A DNA stretch of 64,000 nt from Pseudomonadota bacterium. Lineage in GTDB: Bacteria; Myxococcota; Myxococcia; Myxococcales; Myxococcaceae. Location of the stretch: the NCBI GenBank assembly GCA_023423535.1, contig JAFAFL010000045.1, forward strand, positions 1 through 64,000, given 5' to 3'. The notes under the pieces were generated by a model. The model had not been told where the DNA came from and searched no databases. It saw only the letters and a program-made list of their open reading frames with translations. Positions 35,989 through 44,770 of this stretch are shown piece by piece (position 1 is the first letter of the stretch; each line of letters begins with the position of its first letter). A program made the translations under genes and the position numbers.

Positions 35989-36738
35989 GTGTTCAACTTC
36001 AGTGACAAGGTCGTCTTCATCACCGGCGGCTCGCGCGGCATCGGCCGGGCGTGCGTGCTCGCGTTCGCGAAGGCGGGCGCGCAGGTGGTGTTCAGCTACG
36101 CCGGCAACGAGGCGGCGGCGAACGAGACCTCCGGCATGGTGACCGCGGCGGGCGGCAAGGCCCCGAAGGCGGTGCGCTTCGACGTGAGCGACACGAAGGC
36201 CTGCGCCGACACGGTCGACGCGATCGTGAAGGAGTTCGGGAAGCTCGACGTGCTGGTGAACAACGCCGGCGTGGCGGTGGACGGCCTCGTGATGCGGGTG
36301 AAGGACGAGGACTGGGACCGGCAGCTGGACACGAACCTCAAGGGCGCGTTCGCGCTCATCCGCGCGGCGTCGAGGCCGATGATGAAGGCGCGCGGCGGGG
36401 CGATCGTGAACCTGACCTCCGTCGTCGGCGAGATGGGCAACGGCGGGCAGGCGGCCTACGCGGCGTCGAAGGCGGGGCTCATCGGCCTCACCAAGTCGAT
36501 CGCGAAGGAGCTCTCCTCGCGCGGCATCCGGTGCAACGCGGTCTCGCCCGGCTTCATCGGGACGGACATGACCGCGGGCCTGAACGAGGAGTTGAAGGGG
36601 AAGATGATGGAGGCGATTCCGCTCGGCCGGCTGGGCTCGGCGGAGGATGTCGCCAATGCGGTGCTGTTCCTCTCGAGTGACGCGGCGGGCTACGTGACCG
36701 GCGAAGTGCTCAAGGTGAACGGCGGGATGTACATGTAG
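35989..36738 (+). CDS. fabG: 3-oxoacyl-ACP reductase
   Basis: 249 residues, short-chain dehydrogenase fold using NADPH. Cofactor motif TGGSRGIGRA, NNAG in VLVNNAGV, catalytic Ser in LTSVVG and YxxxK in AAYAASKAG. It ends VTGEVLKVNGGMYM as FabG proteins do. GTG start at 35989, 18 bases after fabD. Confidence 0.97.
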   Translation: MFNFSDKVVFITGGSRGIGRACVLAFAKAGAQVVFSYAGNEAAANETSGMVTAAGGKAPKAVRFDVSDTKACADTVDAIVKEFGKLDVLVNNAGVAVDGLVMRVKDEDWDRQLDTNLKGAFALIRAASRPMMKARGGAIVNLTSVVGEMGNGGQAAYAASKAGLIGLTKSIAKELSSRGIRCNAVSPGFIGTDMTAGLNEELKGKMMEAIPLGRLGSAEDVANAVLFLSSDAAGYVTGEVLKVNGGMYM

Positions 36739-36745
36739 CGAGTTC

Positions 36746-36774
36746 TGGTCAGGGGCTGAGGTGTCGGCTATACC
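36746..36774 (+). promoter_or_regulatory. Possible acpP promoter
   Basis: A good -10-like TATACC (36769-36774) is preceded 17 bases away by a weak TGGTCA (36746-36751). The resulting leader of about 45 bases before acpP contains a short perfect hairpin CGTAC-GAAG-GTACG (36792-36805). A separate acpP promoter would fit the high demand for ACP. Confidence 0.4.
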
Positions 36775-36824
36775 GCGCCCCGTTTTCTGTCCGTACGAAG
36801 GTACGAACCACGGAGAGGTTTTCT

Positions 36825-37067
36825 ATGTCGACGTCTGCAATCGAGGCCAAGGTCAAGTCCATCATCGCCGATCAGCTCGGCGTGGGTGAGGACGAGATCA
36901 AGCCGGAGTCCTCCTTCATCGAGGATCTCGGCGCGGACAGCCTCGACATCGTGGAGCTGGTGATGGCGATGGAGGAGGAGTTCGAGGTGGAGATCCCGGA
37001 CGAGGAGGCGGAGAACATCAAGACCGTCGGGGACGCCATCAACTACATCAACACCCACAAGAAGTAG
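36825..37067 (+). CDS. acpP: Acyl carrier protein
   Basis: 80 residues, acidic. The phosphopantetheine-attachment Ser is in GADSLDIVELVMAMEEEF. It carries growing acyl chains for the Fab enzymes around it. GGAGAGG precedes ATG 36825. It lies between fabG and fabF in the usual order. Confidence 0.98.
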   Translation: MSTSAIEAKVKSIIADQLGVGEDEIKPESSFIEDLGADSLDIVELVMAMEEEFEVEIPDEEAENIKTVGDAINYINTHKK

Positions 37068-37173
37068 CCGCGCGCGCCTGACGCAGCGCAGCAGGGTGTG
37101 ACGTGTGGGGGCGGGGTGCGGAATGTCGCTCCCGCCCCTGCGCGTTTTCAACGGAATCGCTCTCGGAGAAGCC

Positions 37174-38430
37174 ATGTCGGAACGTCGCGTCGTCGTCACT
37201 GGAATGGGACTCATCACCGCGCTCGGGACCGGCGTGGAGAAGAACTGGCAGGCGCTGCTCGCCGGTCAGAGCGGCATCGCGCCGATCACCCGGTTCGAGG
37301 TCGGGAAGCTCGACACGATCATCGCCGGTGAGGTGAAGGACTTCCAGGCGGAGGAGTACATCGACCGCAAGGAGGCCCGGCGGATGGACCTCTTCACGCA
37401 GTACGCGGTGGCGGCCGCGGAGATGGCGGTGCGCCAGAGCGGGCTGCCCATCGGCGCGGACAAGCCGAACGGCTATGCGGCCGAGCGCGTGGGCGTGATC
37501 GTGGGCTCCGGGATCGGCGGCATCGCGTCGCTGGAGGAGCAGCACAAGAAGGGGATGGAGAAGGGGTTCGACCGCGTGTCGCCGTTCTTCATCATCCAGA
37601 TGATCATCAACATGGCGCCGGGGACGATCAGCATCCGCTACGGCGCGAAGGGCCCGAACTGGGCGCCGGTCTCCGCCTGCGCGACCTCTGCCCACGCGAT
37701 CGGCGAGGCCTGGAAGTCGATCAAGTTCGGCGAGACCGACGCGATGATCTGCGGCGGTTCCGAGTCGTCGGTGACGCCGCTGTCGCTGGGCGGGTTCTCG
37801 GTGATGAAGGCGCTGAGCACGCGCAACTCGGAGCCCACGCGCGCGTCGCGGCCGTTCGACAAGGAGCGGGACGGCTTCGTGATGGGCGAGGGCGCCGGCG
37901 TGCTGGTGCTCGAGGAGCTGGAGAGCGCGAAGAAGCGCGGCGCGACGATCCTCGCGGAGCTGGTGGGCTACGGGGCGAACTCGGACGCGTACCACGCCAC
38001 GGCTCCGGCGCCGGAGGGTGAGGGCGCGGCGCGGTGCATGAAGCTCGCGCTGCAGTCGGCGGGGATGAAGCCGGAGGAGGTGGGCTACATCAACGCCCAC
38101 GGCACCTCGACCCCGTACAACGACGAGAACGAGTCGAAGGCGATCAAGGCGGTCTTCGGCGAGCACGCGAAGAAGCTCGCGGTGTCGTCCACCAAGTCGA
38201 TGACCGGGCACATGCTCGGCGCGGCGGGCGGGGCGGAGGCGGTGATCAGCGTGCTGGCCATCACCCGCGGTGTCCTGCCCCCGACCATCAACCTCGAGAA
38301 CCCGGATCCCGAGTGCGACCTGGACTATGTCCCGAACCAGGCGCGCGAGCTGCGCGTGGACGCCGCGATGAGCAACTCGTTCGGGTTCGGTGGCACCAAC
38401 GCGGTGCTGCTCTTCAAGCGGTTCCGTTAG
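37174..38430 (+). CDS. fabF: 3-oxoacyl-ACP synthase II
   Basis: 418 residues. It elongates acyl-ACP by decarboxylative condensation with malonyl-ACP. The Cys-His-His triad is present: Cys in VSACATSAH, His in NAHGTSTPYND, His in TGHMLGAAG. ATG 37174 with GGAG 5 bases upstream starts exactly at the conserved RRVVVTGMG; an upstream GTG/ATG at 37105 would add a tail without family similarity. Confidence 0.97.
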   Translation: MSERRVVVTGMGLITALGTGVEKNWQALLAGQSGIAPITRFEVGKLDTIIAGEVKDFQAEEYIDRKEARRMDLFTQYAVAAAEMAVRQSGLPIGADKPNGYAAERVGVIVGSGIGGIASLEEQHKKGMEKGFDRVSPFFIIQMIINMAPGTISIRYGAKGPNWAPVSACATSAHAIGEAWKSIKFGETDAMICGGSESSVTPLSLGGFSVMKALSTRNSEPTRASRPFDKERDGFVMGEGAGVLVLEELESAKKRGATILAELVGYGANSDAYHATAPAPEGEGAARCMKLALQSAGMKPEEVGYINAHGTSTPYNDENESKAIKAVFGEHAKKLAVSSTKSMTGHMLGAAGGAEAVISVLAITRGVLPPTINLENPDPECDLDYVPNQARELRVDAAMSNSFGFGGTNAVLLFKRFR

Positions 38431-38437
38431 GAGGCGT

Positions 38438-39367
38438 GTGAACAGCATCGCTCGGGTCTCGGTCCTCCTCACGCTGGCCGGGTGCTTCGCCGTGGGCTGC
38501 GGTCCCGGCATCCCGGGCGAGCTGATCGCCACCACCGAGCCGTTCAGCCGCGGGCTCGACCAGTCCGCGGACCGGCTCTTCTGGCACGGCGAAGAGGGCA
38601 TCTTTTCGCTGCCGAAGGGGGGCGGGGAGCCCGAGCAGCTCGCCTCCGGACAGCGGCCCATGTCGCTGCGCGTGGCGGGCTCGGACGTCTGCTGGATGAA
38701 CCGCGAGGGCGAGTGGCAGGTGCGCTGCATGCCCCAAACCGGCGGCGAGGTCCGCACGCTGGCGACGCAGGCGGAAGACGAGTTCACCGTGCGGCCCATG
38801 GCCACCGACGGGACGAACCTCTACTGGTCCACCAGCGCGAGGAAGATCCGGCGGGTGGCGCTGGCGGGCGGGGACGCGGTGGATTTCTCGGCGGTGGATG
38901 CGGAGAGCGCTTCGGTGGCGGTGACGCCGGAGGGCGAGGTCTTCGCCTCGGACCAGCGCGGCATCGTGCGGCTGCCGGGTGGTGGCGCGGAGGCGGTGCG
39001 GATCGCGGGCGGCGCGGTGGTGGTGCCCTCGGGGATCGCGCTGTCGAACCCGCCGGACGACTTCGTGTACTGGACCGAGATCGGCATCTCCGCGCGCGAC
39101 GGGCTCGTGCTCCGGGCACCGAAGGCGGGGGGAGAGGTCGTGCTCCTCGCGCGGCGGCAGACGCTTCCGTCGGAGCTGGTGGTGGACGGCCAGCACGTGT
39201 GGTGGGCCACCGGCGGCGGGACGGACAGGATTCGCCGCATCGGCACCAACGGCGGGCGCGAAGAGGACTTCGCCCACGGCGGCAACCAGGTGGGGACGCC
39301 GGTCGTGGATGGCGAGAACGTCTTCTGGATCGACCCCGACGGCAACGTGCACCGCGCGGCGAAGTAG
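38438..39367 (+). CDS. Lipoprotein with beta-propeller-like repeats
   Basis: 309 residues. The signal ends with a lipobox (AVGC). The mature part has repeated aromatic cores: RLFWHGEEGIF, LYWSTSARKIRRV, VYWTEIGI, VWWATGGGTDRIRRI and VFWIDPDGNVHRA. These resemble YWTD-type or DUF5050-type propeller blades. No catalytic motif is seen. GTG 38438 has AGGAG 4 bases upstream and lies 7 bases after fabF. Function unknown; a binding or scaffolding role at the outer membrane is an inference. Confidence 0.78.
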   Translation: MNSIARVSVLLTLAGCFAVGCGPGIPGELIATTEPFSRGLDQSADRLFWHGEEGIFSLPKGGGEPEQLASGQRPMSLRVAGSDVCWMNREGEWQVRCMPQTGGEVRTLATQAEDEFTVRPMATDGTNLYWSTSARKIRRVALAGGDAVDFSAVDAESASVAVTPEGEVFASDQRGIVRLPGGGAEAVRIAGGAVVVPSGIALSNPPDDFVYWTEIGISARDGLVLRAPKAGGEVVLLARRQTLPSELVVDGQHVWWATGGGTDRIRRIGTNGGREEDFAHGGNQVGTPVVDGENVFWIDPDGNVHRAAK

Positions 39368-39442
39368 CGCGCGCTTGGCCTTCGGAGGCGCGGGTTCCGT
39401 CGTGGCCTCGGCCGGCGTGCGGCGGTAACCTCCGCGCCCGAC

Positions 39443-39919
39443 ATGTCTCGTGAAACATTGATTCAGGCGCTGCGGCCCGTCTTCGAGGCGGCGGCGGAGA
39501 TCGATCTCAAGGCACCGGATGCGGCGGAGCGCATGGAGGCGCGGCTCCCACTCTCGGGCGAGGTGGTGCAGGGGCTGCGGAACCTCGTGCGGCAGGGCGT
39601 GCGCGAAGGCTGGCTCTGCGAGCGCGAGGCGGACGGCGTGCGCTTCTGCCGGCTGACGAAGGCGAACGCGGAGACGCGCGGGTTCAGCGTGGACGTGGTG
39701 CACATGCAGACGCCGGGGCCCGGGCACACGCACCCGAACGGCGAGATCGATCTCTGCTTCGGCGTGGAGGGCGAGCCGACGTTCGACGGTCGCGCGCCGG
39801 GCTGGACGGTGTATCCCCCGGGCTCGTGGCACGTGCCGTCGGTGCATGGCGGCGCGATGGACATCATCTATCTGCTGCCCGAAGGGGCCATCCAGTTCGG
39901 GCCGAAGCCGCAGGGCTGA
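39443..39919 (+). CDS. DUF4863 / PnbB-like cupin-type protein
   Basis: 158 residues. A helical N-terminal third precedes a small cupin-like barrel with GPGHTHPNGEIDLCFGVEGEP and YPPGSWHVPSV, whose His and Glu residues could bind a metal. As I remember, this family includes the 4-hydroxylaminobenzoate lyase PnbB of nitrobenzoate degradation. No other nitroaromatic gene is nearby, so that reaction should not be assumed. It is followed by rpiB after 53 bases. Confidence 0.7.
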   Translation: MSRETLIQALRPVFEAAAEIDLKAPDAAERMEARLPLSGEVVQGLRNLVRQGVREGWLCEREADGVRFCRLTKANAETRGFSVDVVHMQTPGPGHTHPNGEIDLCFGVEGEPTFDGRAPGWTVYPPGSWHVPSVHGGAMDIIYLLPEGAIQFGPKPQG

Positions 39920-39972
39920 CGCGTTCAGCGTGCGCTGCACGTGTTCGGCACGTGTTCGGAAGGAAGAGGGAC

Positions 39973-40416
39973 ATGAAGATCGTCATCGCATCGGATCACG
40001 CGGGGCTGGCGCTGAAGGCGGAGCTGCTGGAGCTCATGCGCGGGAAGGGACACACGGTCGACGACCTCGGCGCGTTCAGCGGGGAGTCGGTGGACTACCC
40101 GGACTTCGCCTCGCGCGCGTCGAAGGCGGTGGCGGGAGGCGAGGCGGATCGCGGGGTGCTGGTGTGTGGCACCGGCATCGGCATGAGCATCGTGGCGAAC
40201 AAGCACAAGGGCGTGCGCGCCGCGCTCTGCACGAGCGAGTTCGAGGCCCGCATGTCGCGCGCGCACAACGACGCCAACGTGCTCTGCCTCGGGCAGCGCG
40301 TCGTCGGCGGAGGGCTGGCGCGGGCGATCCTCGAGGCGTTCCTCGAGCAGCCCTTCGAGGGCGGGCGCCACGAGAAGCGGGTGCAGAAGATCCGCGACGT
40401 GGAGGCGGAGGAGTGA
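39973..40416 (+). CDS. rpiB: Ribose-5-phosphate isomerase B
   Basis: 147 residues. It interconverts ribose-5-phosphate and ribulose-5-phosphate. Signatures: ASDHAGLALK at the N-terminus, VDYPDFA, and VCGTGIGMSIVANK with the active-site Cys. The product ribulose-5-phosphate is the substrate of the RibB half of RibBA encoded 10 kb downstream, in a block with glyA and rib genes. GAAGAGG lies before ATG 39973. The stop overlaps the next gene (GTGA). Confidence 0.96.
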   Translation: MKIVIASDHAGLALKAELLELMRGKGHTVDDLGAFSGESVDYPDFASRASKAVAGGEADRGVLVCGTGIGMSIVANKHKGVRAALCTSEFEARMSRAHNDANVLCLGQRVVGGGLARAILEAFLEQPFEGGRHEKRVQKIRDVEAEE

Positions 40417-40778
40417 CCGCCGCGCGGCCTGTGCTCTTGCTGGCGCTGGTGGTCATGGCCGCGGTGATCGGCGGCTGCACGGCGCGGACGCTCATCCACC
40501 CCTTGCCCGAGGCCGGCTCGGAGGGGCCTTCGCGGGTGCGCGTGGAGGGCTGCAACGTGCGCGACTTCGCCACTGCGGCGGAGCTGCCGCCGGGCTCGGT
40601 GAACCTCGGCTGGGTGTCCGTGGAGCTGCAGGAGACGAAGGACGAGACCTTCCTCCTGCTGCGGAAGAAAGTCTGCGAGCTCGGCGGGAACGCGCTCTCG
40701 CAGGCGGCGTGGGAGCGCGACAACAACCAGCCGGATGCGCCGCGCAAGCTCACCGCCAACGCCTGGGCGCTGCCGTGA
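40413..40778 (+). CDS. Small hypothetical lipoprotein
   Basis: 121 residues with signal peptide and lipobox IGGC. The mature part holds VEGCNVRDFATAAELPPGSVNLGWVSVEL and KKVCELGGNALSQAAW. That ending resembles DUF4156/YbjQ-like small lipoproteins in which a conserved LGGNA precedes a hydrophobic strand; the resemblance is weak. The GTG start overlaps rpiB (GTGA) and the stop overlaps the next gene (GTGA). Confidence 0.72.
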   Translation: MTAARPVLLLALVVMAAVIGGCTARTLIHPLPEAGSEGPSRVRVEGCNVRDFATAAELPPGSVNLGWVSVELQETKDETFLLLRKKVCELGGNALSQAAWERDNNQPDAPRKLTANAWALP

Positions 40779-41407
40779 CCTCCGGCGCTGCAACGGCTGT
40801 GAAGCCGCGGCGGATGTGCCCCGGCTGCGACAGCGCGATGCAGGCCTTCTTCGCCGCCGGCGTGGACGGGCTGGAGGTGGACCGCTGCCACTTCTGCGGC
40901 GGGTTCTGGCTCGACGGTGGCGAGCTGGAGGGCGTGCTCGGTCACGCGGTGGAGTTCGAGGACACCGGGTCGGATTCGCGGCGGCGCTGCGTGGGCTGCG
41001 CGGTGACGCTCCGCTGCGTGCACGTGCAGGACGTGGCGGCCGAACGCTGCAGCCTCTGCGGTGGCGTGTATCTCGACGACGGCGAGCTCGAGACGCTGGC
41101 GCGGGAAGGGGTGAGACTCGCTCCCACCACATCGGCTCGGGCGGCTGACGCCGCGAGCGCCCGGGAGAGGATCACCTTCCGCTGCGCCGGCTGCGGCTCG
41201 GAGAGGGAACTCGACGAAGGTCTGGCCACGGGGCGCGGACTTGCCTGCTCGCTGTGCGTGGGGAGCCTGAACGACGTGCCGATGGTGAACGTGCCCGGCG
41301 TGCGTTGGGGCGTCCGCCAGAGATACGGCTACACCGACGTGCTCGCGCACGGTGCGTTCACCGGGCTGGACGACCTCGTGTCGTTCGTGGCGCGCCTGTT
41401 CCGCTGA
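40775..41407 (+). CDS. Protein with two TFIIB-type zinc ribbons
   Basis: 210 residues. Two zf-TFIIB-like units: CPGCDSAMQ with CHFCGGFWLDGGELE (residues 15-50), and CVGC with CSLCGGVYLDDGELE (residues 70-110). A third CAGC/CSLC pair is near residues 135-160. The C-terminal 40 residues are aromatic-rich. Zinc binding is likely; partner and role are unknown. GTG 40775 overlaps the preceding lipoprotein stop. It precedes glyA by 32 bases. Confidence 0.8.
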   Translation: MTSGAATAVKPRRMCPGCDSAMQAFFAAGVDGLEVDRCHFCGGFWLDGGELEGVLGHAVEFEDTGSDSRRRCVGCAVTLRCVHVQDVAAERCSLCGGVYLDDGELETLAREGVRLAPTTSARAADAASARERITFRCAGCGSERELDEGLATGRGLACSLCVGSLNDVPMVNVPGVRWGVRQRYGYTDVLAHGAFTGLDDLVSFVARLFR

Positions 41408-41439
41408 CGAAGGGCGCCTTGTGCTGTAGAAGCGCCGCC

Positions 41440-42702
41440 ATGGAAAACACCGCGCCGCTGTCCCAGGTCGATCCCGACATCCACCGGCTCATCCGCGAGG
41501 AGACGCTGCGACAGGAGGAGGGCCTGGAGCTCATCGCGTCGGAGAACTTCGTCAGCCCCGCGGTGCTCGAGGCGCTCGGCTCCACGCTGACGAACAAGTA
41601 CGCCGAAGGTTATCCCGGCAAGCGCTACTACGGCGGCTGCGAGGTGGTGGACCAGGTCGAGGACCTCGCCATCTCGCGCGCGAAGCAGCTCTTCGGCGCG
41701 GAGCACGCGAACGTGCAGGCGCACTCCGGAAGCCAGGCGAACATGGCGGCCTACATGGCGCTGATGGACGTGGGCGACACGCTGCTCTCGCTGGACCTCA
41801 ACAGCGGCGGGCACCTCACCCACGGCGCGCCGGTGAACTTCAGCGGCAAGCTCTACAAGATCGTCCACTACGGGCTGTCGCGCGACTCGGAGACCATCGA
41901 CTTCGCGCAGGTGCGGCAGCTTGCGCGTGAGCACAAGCCGAAGGTGATTGTCGTCGGCGCTTCGGCCTATCCGCGCACGCTGGACTTCGCGCGCTTCCGC
42001 GAGATCGCGGACGAGGTCGGCGCGAAGATGGTCGTGGACATGGCGCACATCGCCGGGCTCATCGCGGCGGGGCTGCACCCGAACCCGGTGCCGCTGGCGG
42101 AGTTCGTCACCTCCACCACGCACAAGACGCTGCGCGGGCCGCGCGGTGGACTGGTGCTCTGCAAGGAGCCGTTCGCGAAGGGCGTGAACAGCCGCATCTT
42201 CCCCGGCATCCAGGGCGGGCCGTTGATGCACGTCATCGCCGCGAAGGCGGTCGCGTTCGGCGAGGCGCTGCAGCCGTCCTTCAAGGCGTACCAGAAGCAG
42301 ATCCTCGACAACGCGCAGGCGCTGGCCGAGGCGCTGAAGGGCGCGGGCCTGCGGCTGTGCTCGGGCGGGACGGACAACCACCTCATGCTGGTGGACCTGC
42401 GCTCGAAGGGCCTCACCGGCAAGGTCGCGGAGGAGGCGCTGGGCAAGGCGGGGATCACCGTGAACAAGAACATGATCCCGTTCGATCCCGAGAAGCCGAT
42501 GGTGACGTCCGGCATCCGGGTGGGCACGCCGGCGATCACCTCGCGCGGGATGAAGGCGCAGGACATGGCGCAGGTGGGCCGGCTCATCGGCCGCGCGCTG
42601 GATTCGGCGAGCGACGACGCGGCGCTCTCGAAGATCCGCGGAGAGGTGAAGGAGCTGTGCGTGCAGTTCCCGCTCTACGCCTCGCGGCTGCGCGGCCAGT
42701 AG
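41440..42702 (+). CDS. glyA: Serine hydroxymethyltransferase
   Basis: 420 residues. It converts serine and tetrahydrofolate to glycine and 5,10-methylene-THF, feeding one-carbon units to purines and thymidylate. PLP Lys229 lies in TSTTHKTLRGPRGG. LIASENFVS, KYAEGYPGKRYYGG and MVDMAHIAGL are family signatures. No Shine-Dalgarno sequence precedes ATG 41440, but TGTAGA (41425-41430) could be a -10 element giving a nearly leaderless transcript. nrdR follows after 15 bases, a widely conserved pair. Confidence 0.98.
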   Translation: MENTAPLSQVDPDIHRLIREETLRQEEGLELIASENFVSPAVLEALGSTLTNKYAEGYPGKRYYGGCEVVDQVEDLAISRAKQLFGAEHANVQAHSGSQANMAAYMALMDVGDTLLSLDLNSGGHLTHGAPVNFSGKLYKIVHYGLSRDSETIDFAQVRQLAREHKPKVIVVGASAYPRTLDFARFREIADEVGAKMVVDMAHIAGLIAAGLHPNPVPLAEFVTSTTHKTLRGPRGGLVLCKEPFAKGVNSRIFPGIQGGPLMHVIAAKAVAFGEALQPSFKAYQKQILDNAQALAEALKGAGLRLCSGGTDNHLMLVDLRSKGLTGKVAEEALGKAGITVNKNMIPFDPEKPMVTSGIRVGTPAITSRGMKAQDMAQVGRLIGRALDSASDDAALSKIRGEVKELCVQFPLYASRLRGQ

Positions 42703-42717
42703 AGAGGGCTTCCATTC

Positions 42718-43209
42718 ATGCGCTGTCCCTTCTGTCAGGAGCCGGAGAACAAGGTCATCGACTCGCGCGAGTCGCAGGAGTCGACCGTCATCCGGCGCCG
42801 GCGCGAGTGCCTCGGGTGCAAGCGCCGCTTCACCACCTACGAGCGCGTGGAGGAGCTGCTCCCGCTCATCGCGAAGAAGGACGGGCGGCGCGAGGCCTAC
42901 GACCGCGACAAGCTCCTCTCCGGCCTGAAGAAGGCTTGTGAGAAGCGGCCAGTCTCCATGGAGCAGCTCGAGGCCATCGCCGACGAGGTCGAGCGCAAGC
43001 TGCAGGAGATGGGCGAGAAGGAGGTGCCCTCGTCGATTCTCGGTGAAGAGGTGATGAAGCGCCTCCACAAGCTCGACGAGGTCGCCTACGTCCGCTTCGC
43101 GTCGGTGTACCGGTCGTTCCGCGACATCAGCGAGTTCATGACCGAGCTGAAGGACCTCCTCGAGGATCGCGCGCAGTCGCCGAAGGGCCGCGGGGGCAAC
43201 GGGCGATGA
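42718..43209 (+). CDS. nrdR: Ribonucleotide reductase repressor NrdR
   Basis: 163 residues. Zinc ribbon CPFC and CLGCKRRFTTYERVEE at the N-terminus, then an ATP-cone domain (VIAKKDGRREAYDRDKLLSGLKKAC-type). NrdR senses (d)ATP and represses ribonucleotide reductase genes at NrdR boxes. None of those genes is in this window. It overlaps ribD by ATGA, as in many genomes. Confidence 0.97.
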   Translation: MRCPFCQEPENKVIDSRESQESTVIRRRRECLGCKRRFTTYERVEELLPLIAKKDGRREAYDRDKLLSGLKKACEKRPVSMEQLEAIADEVERKLQEMGEKEVPSSILGEEVMKRLHKLDEVAYVRFASVYRSFRDISEFMTELKDLLEDRAQSPKGRGGNGR

Positions 43210-44402
43210 GGGTGCTCGGCCGAGCGAAGAGGCTGGCCGGGAAGATTCCGCGCGCGCGCCGCACCGAGGAGTTCGACCGGGCGGTGGCCGAGTTCTTCAT
43301 GCGCATCGCGCTCGACGAGGCGGCGCGTGGCGTGGGCAGGACGCATCCCAATCCGGCGGTGGGCGCGATCCTCGTGAAGGGCGGGCGGGTCATCTCGCGC
43401 GGGCATCACCGCAAGGCGGGGACGGCGCACGCGGAGGTGGTGGCCATAGAGGCGGCCGGGGCGAAGGCGCGCGGCGCGGACCTCTACACCACGCTCGAGC
43501 CCTGCGATCACTGGGGACGGACGGGGCCCTGCAGTCAGGCGATCCTCGACGCGGGGATCAAGCGCGTCATCTGCGGCTCGGAGGATCCCAATCCGCTGGT
43601 GCTGGGGAAGGGCGTGGAGCGGCTGCGCGCCGCGGGCGTGGAGGTCGTGCAGGGCGTGCTGCGCGCGGAGGCGGATGCGCTCAACCGGCCCTTCTTCAAG
43701 TTCATGCGCACCGGCATGCCGTGGGTCACGCTCAAGGCGGCGGTGACGCTGGATGGGAAGCTGGCCACGGCGACGGGGGATTCGCGCTGGGTGACAGGCG
43801 AGGAGGCGAGGCTCGCGGTGCACCGCCTGCGCAACCGGGCCGACGCGGTCCTCGTGGGCGCGAACACGGTGATGCAGGACGATCCCGAGCTGACCACGCG
43901 GCTGCCCGAGGGCGACGAAGCAGGGCCGGGACGTCACGCGGTGAGGGTGATCGTGGACTCGCACCTGCGCGTGCCGATCGGACGGAAGGTCTTCGCGGAG
44001 CGGCATCCGGGCAGGACGATCGTCGCCACGCTGGAGAAGGCGGACGGGCCGCAGGCCGCGAAGATGAAGCGGCTCACCGCGCGAGGCGTGGAGCTGTGGA
44101 CCGTGCGCGCGCGCGGCGGACGCGTGGATACGAAGGCGCTGCTTCGCCGGCTCGCGGCGGAGGGGCTCTTGCACGTGATGGTCGAGGGCGGCGCGGAACT
44201 CTTCGGGACGCTCTTGCGCGACAAGCTCGCGGACGAGCTCTGGCTGTTCCTGGCGCCGAAGCTGGTGGGGAAGAGCGGCATGAGCTGGGTCGGTGAGCTC
44301 GGCGTGGCGCGGATGGCGAAGGCGCTGGAGACGGGCACGCTGGAGGTCGAGCGGCACGGGCGCGACGTGCTCCTCAAGTCGCTGCTGGCGACGGGCGCGT
44401 AG
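43206..44402 (+). CDS. ribD: Riboflavin biosynthesis deaminase/reductase RibD
   Basis: 398 residues, bifunctional. Deaminase domain: HAEVVAIEAAG and TLEPCDHWGRTGPC supply the zinc His and Cys residues. Reductase domain from about residue 170: VTLKAAVTLDGKLA, GDSRWVTG and VEGGAELFGTLL. It carries out the second and third steps of riboflavin synthesis. An N-terminal extension of about 25 basic residues precedes the deaminase core. It may be native or mean that the real start is a later codon. ATGA overlap with nrdR supports 43206. Confidence 0.95.
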   Translation: MRVLGRAKRLAGKIPRARRTEEFDRAVAEFFMRIALDEAARGVGRTHPNPAVGAILVKGGRVISRGHHRKAGTAHAEVVAIEAAGAKARGADLYTTLEPCDHWGRTGPCSQAILDAGIKRVICGSEDPNPLVLGKGVERLRAAGVEVVQGVLRAEADALNRPFFKFMRTGMPWVTLKAAVTLDGKLATATGDSRWVTGEEARLAVHRLRNRADAVLVGANTVMQDDPELTTRLPEGDEAGPGRHAVRVIVDSHLRVPIGRKVFAERHPGRTIVATLEKADGPQAAKMKRLTARGVELWTVRARGGRVDTKALLRRLAAEGLLHVMVEGGAELFGTLLRDKLADELWLFLAPKLVGKSGMSWVGELGVARMAKALETGTLEVERHGRDVLLKSLLATGA

Positions 44403-44404
44403 CC

Positions 44405-44734
44405 GTGGCCCCTCCGGGAGAGCGTGGCCCGCCGGAGCGGACGCAGACGGTGCGCGCCGCGCTGCTCGCCGCGTTGGAGGAGGGACCCGCGACCGCGAAG
44501 GACCTCTCCGGTGCGGTCGGCATCCGCGAGAAGGACGTGGGCGGGCACCTGGAGCACCTCGCGAGGTCGCTCGCGCGCGAGGGCCGGAAGCTCTCGATCA
44601 CCCCTGCCTCCTGCATCGCGTGCGGCTTCGTGTTCAAGGACCGGACGCGCTTCGAGAAGCCCGGCAGCTGTCCCCAGTGCCGGAGCACCCGCATCGATCC
44701 GCCGGTGTTCTCGCTGAGCGACGACGAGCCGTAG
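44405..44734 (+). CDS. Predicted transcriptional regulator, HTH plus zinc ribbon (COG3357-like)
   Basis: 109 residues. A winged-helix segment (VRAALLAALEEGPATAKDLSGAVGIREKDVGGHLEHLARSL region) is followed by CIACGFVFKDRTRFEKPG and CPQCRSTRID, a four-Cys ribbon. This layout matches COG3357 as I remember it. GTG 44405 is two bases after the ribD stop, so it is co-transcribed. The position between ribD and ribE could hint at regulation of the riboflavin genes, but this is unproven. Confidence 0.82.
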   Translation: MAPPGERGPPERTQTVRAALLAALEEGPATAKDLSGAVGIREKDVGGHLEHLARSLAREGRKLSITPASCIACGFVFKDRTRFEKPGSCPQCRSTRIDPPVFSLSDDEP

Positions 44735-44770
44735 CAGGCACGCGCGGCCGGGCGCATAAGCTCCGCCCGG

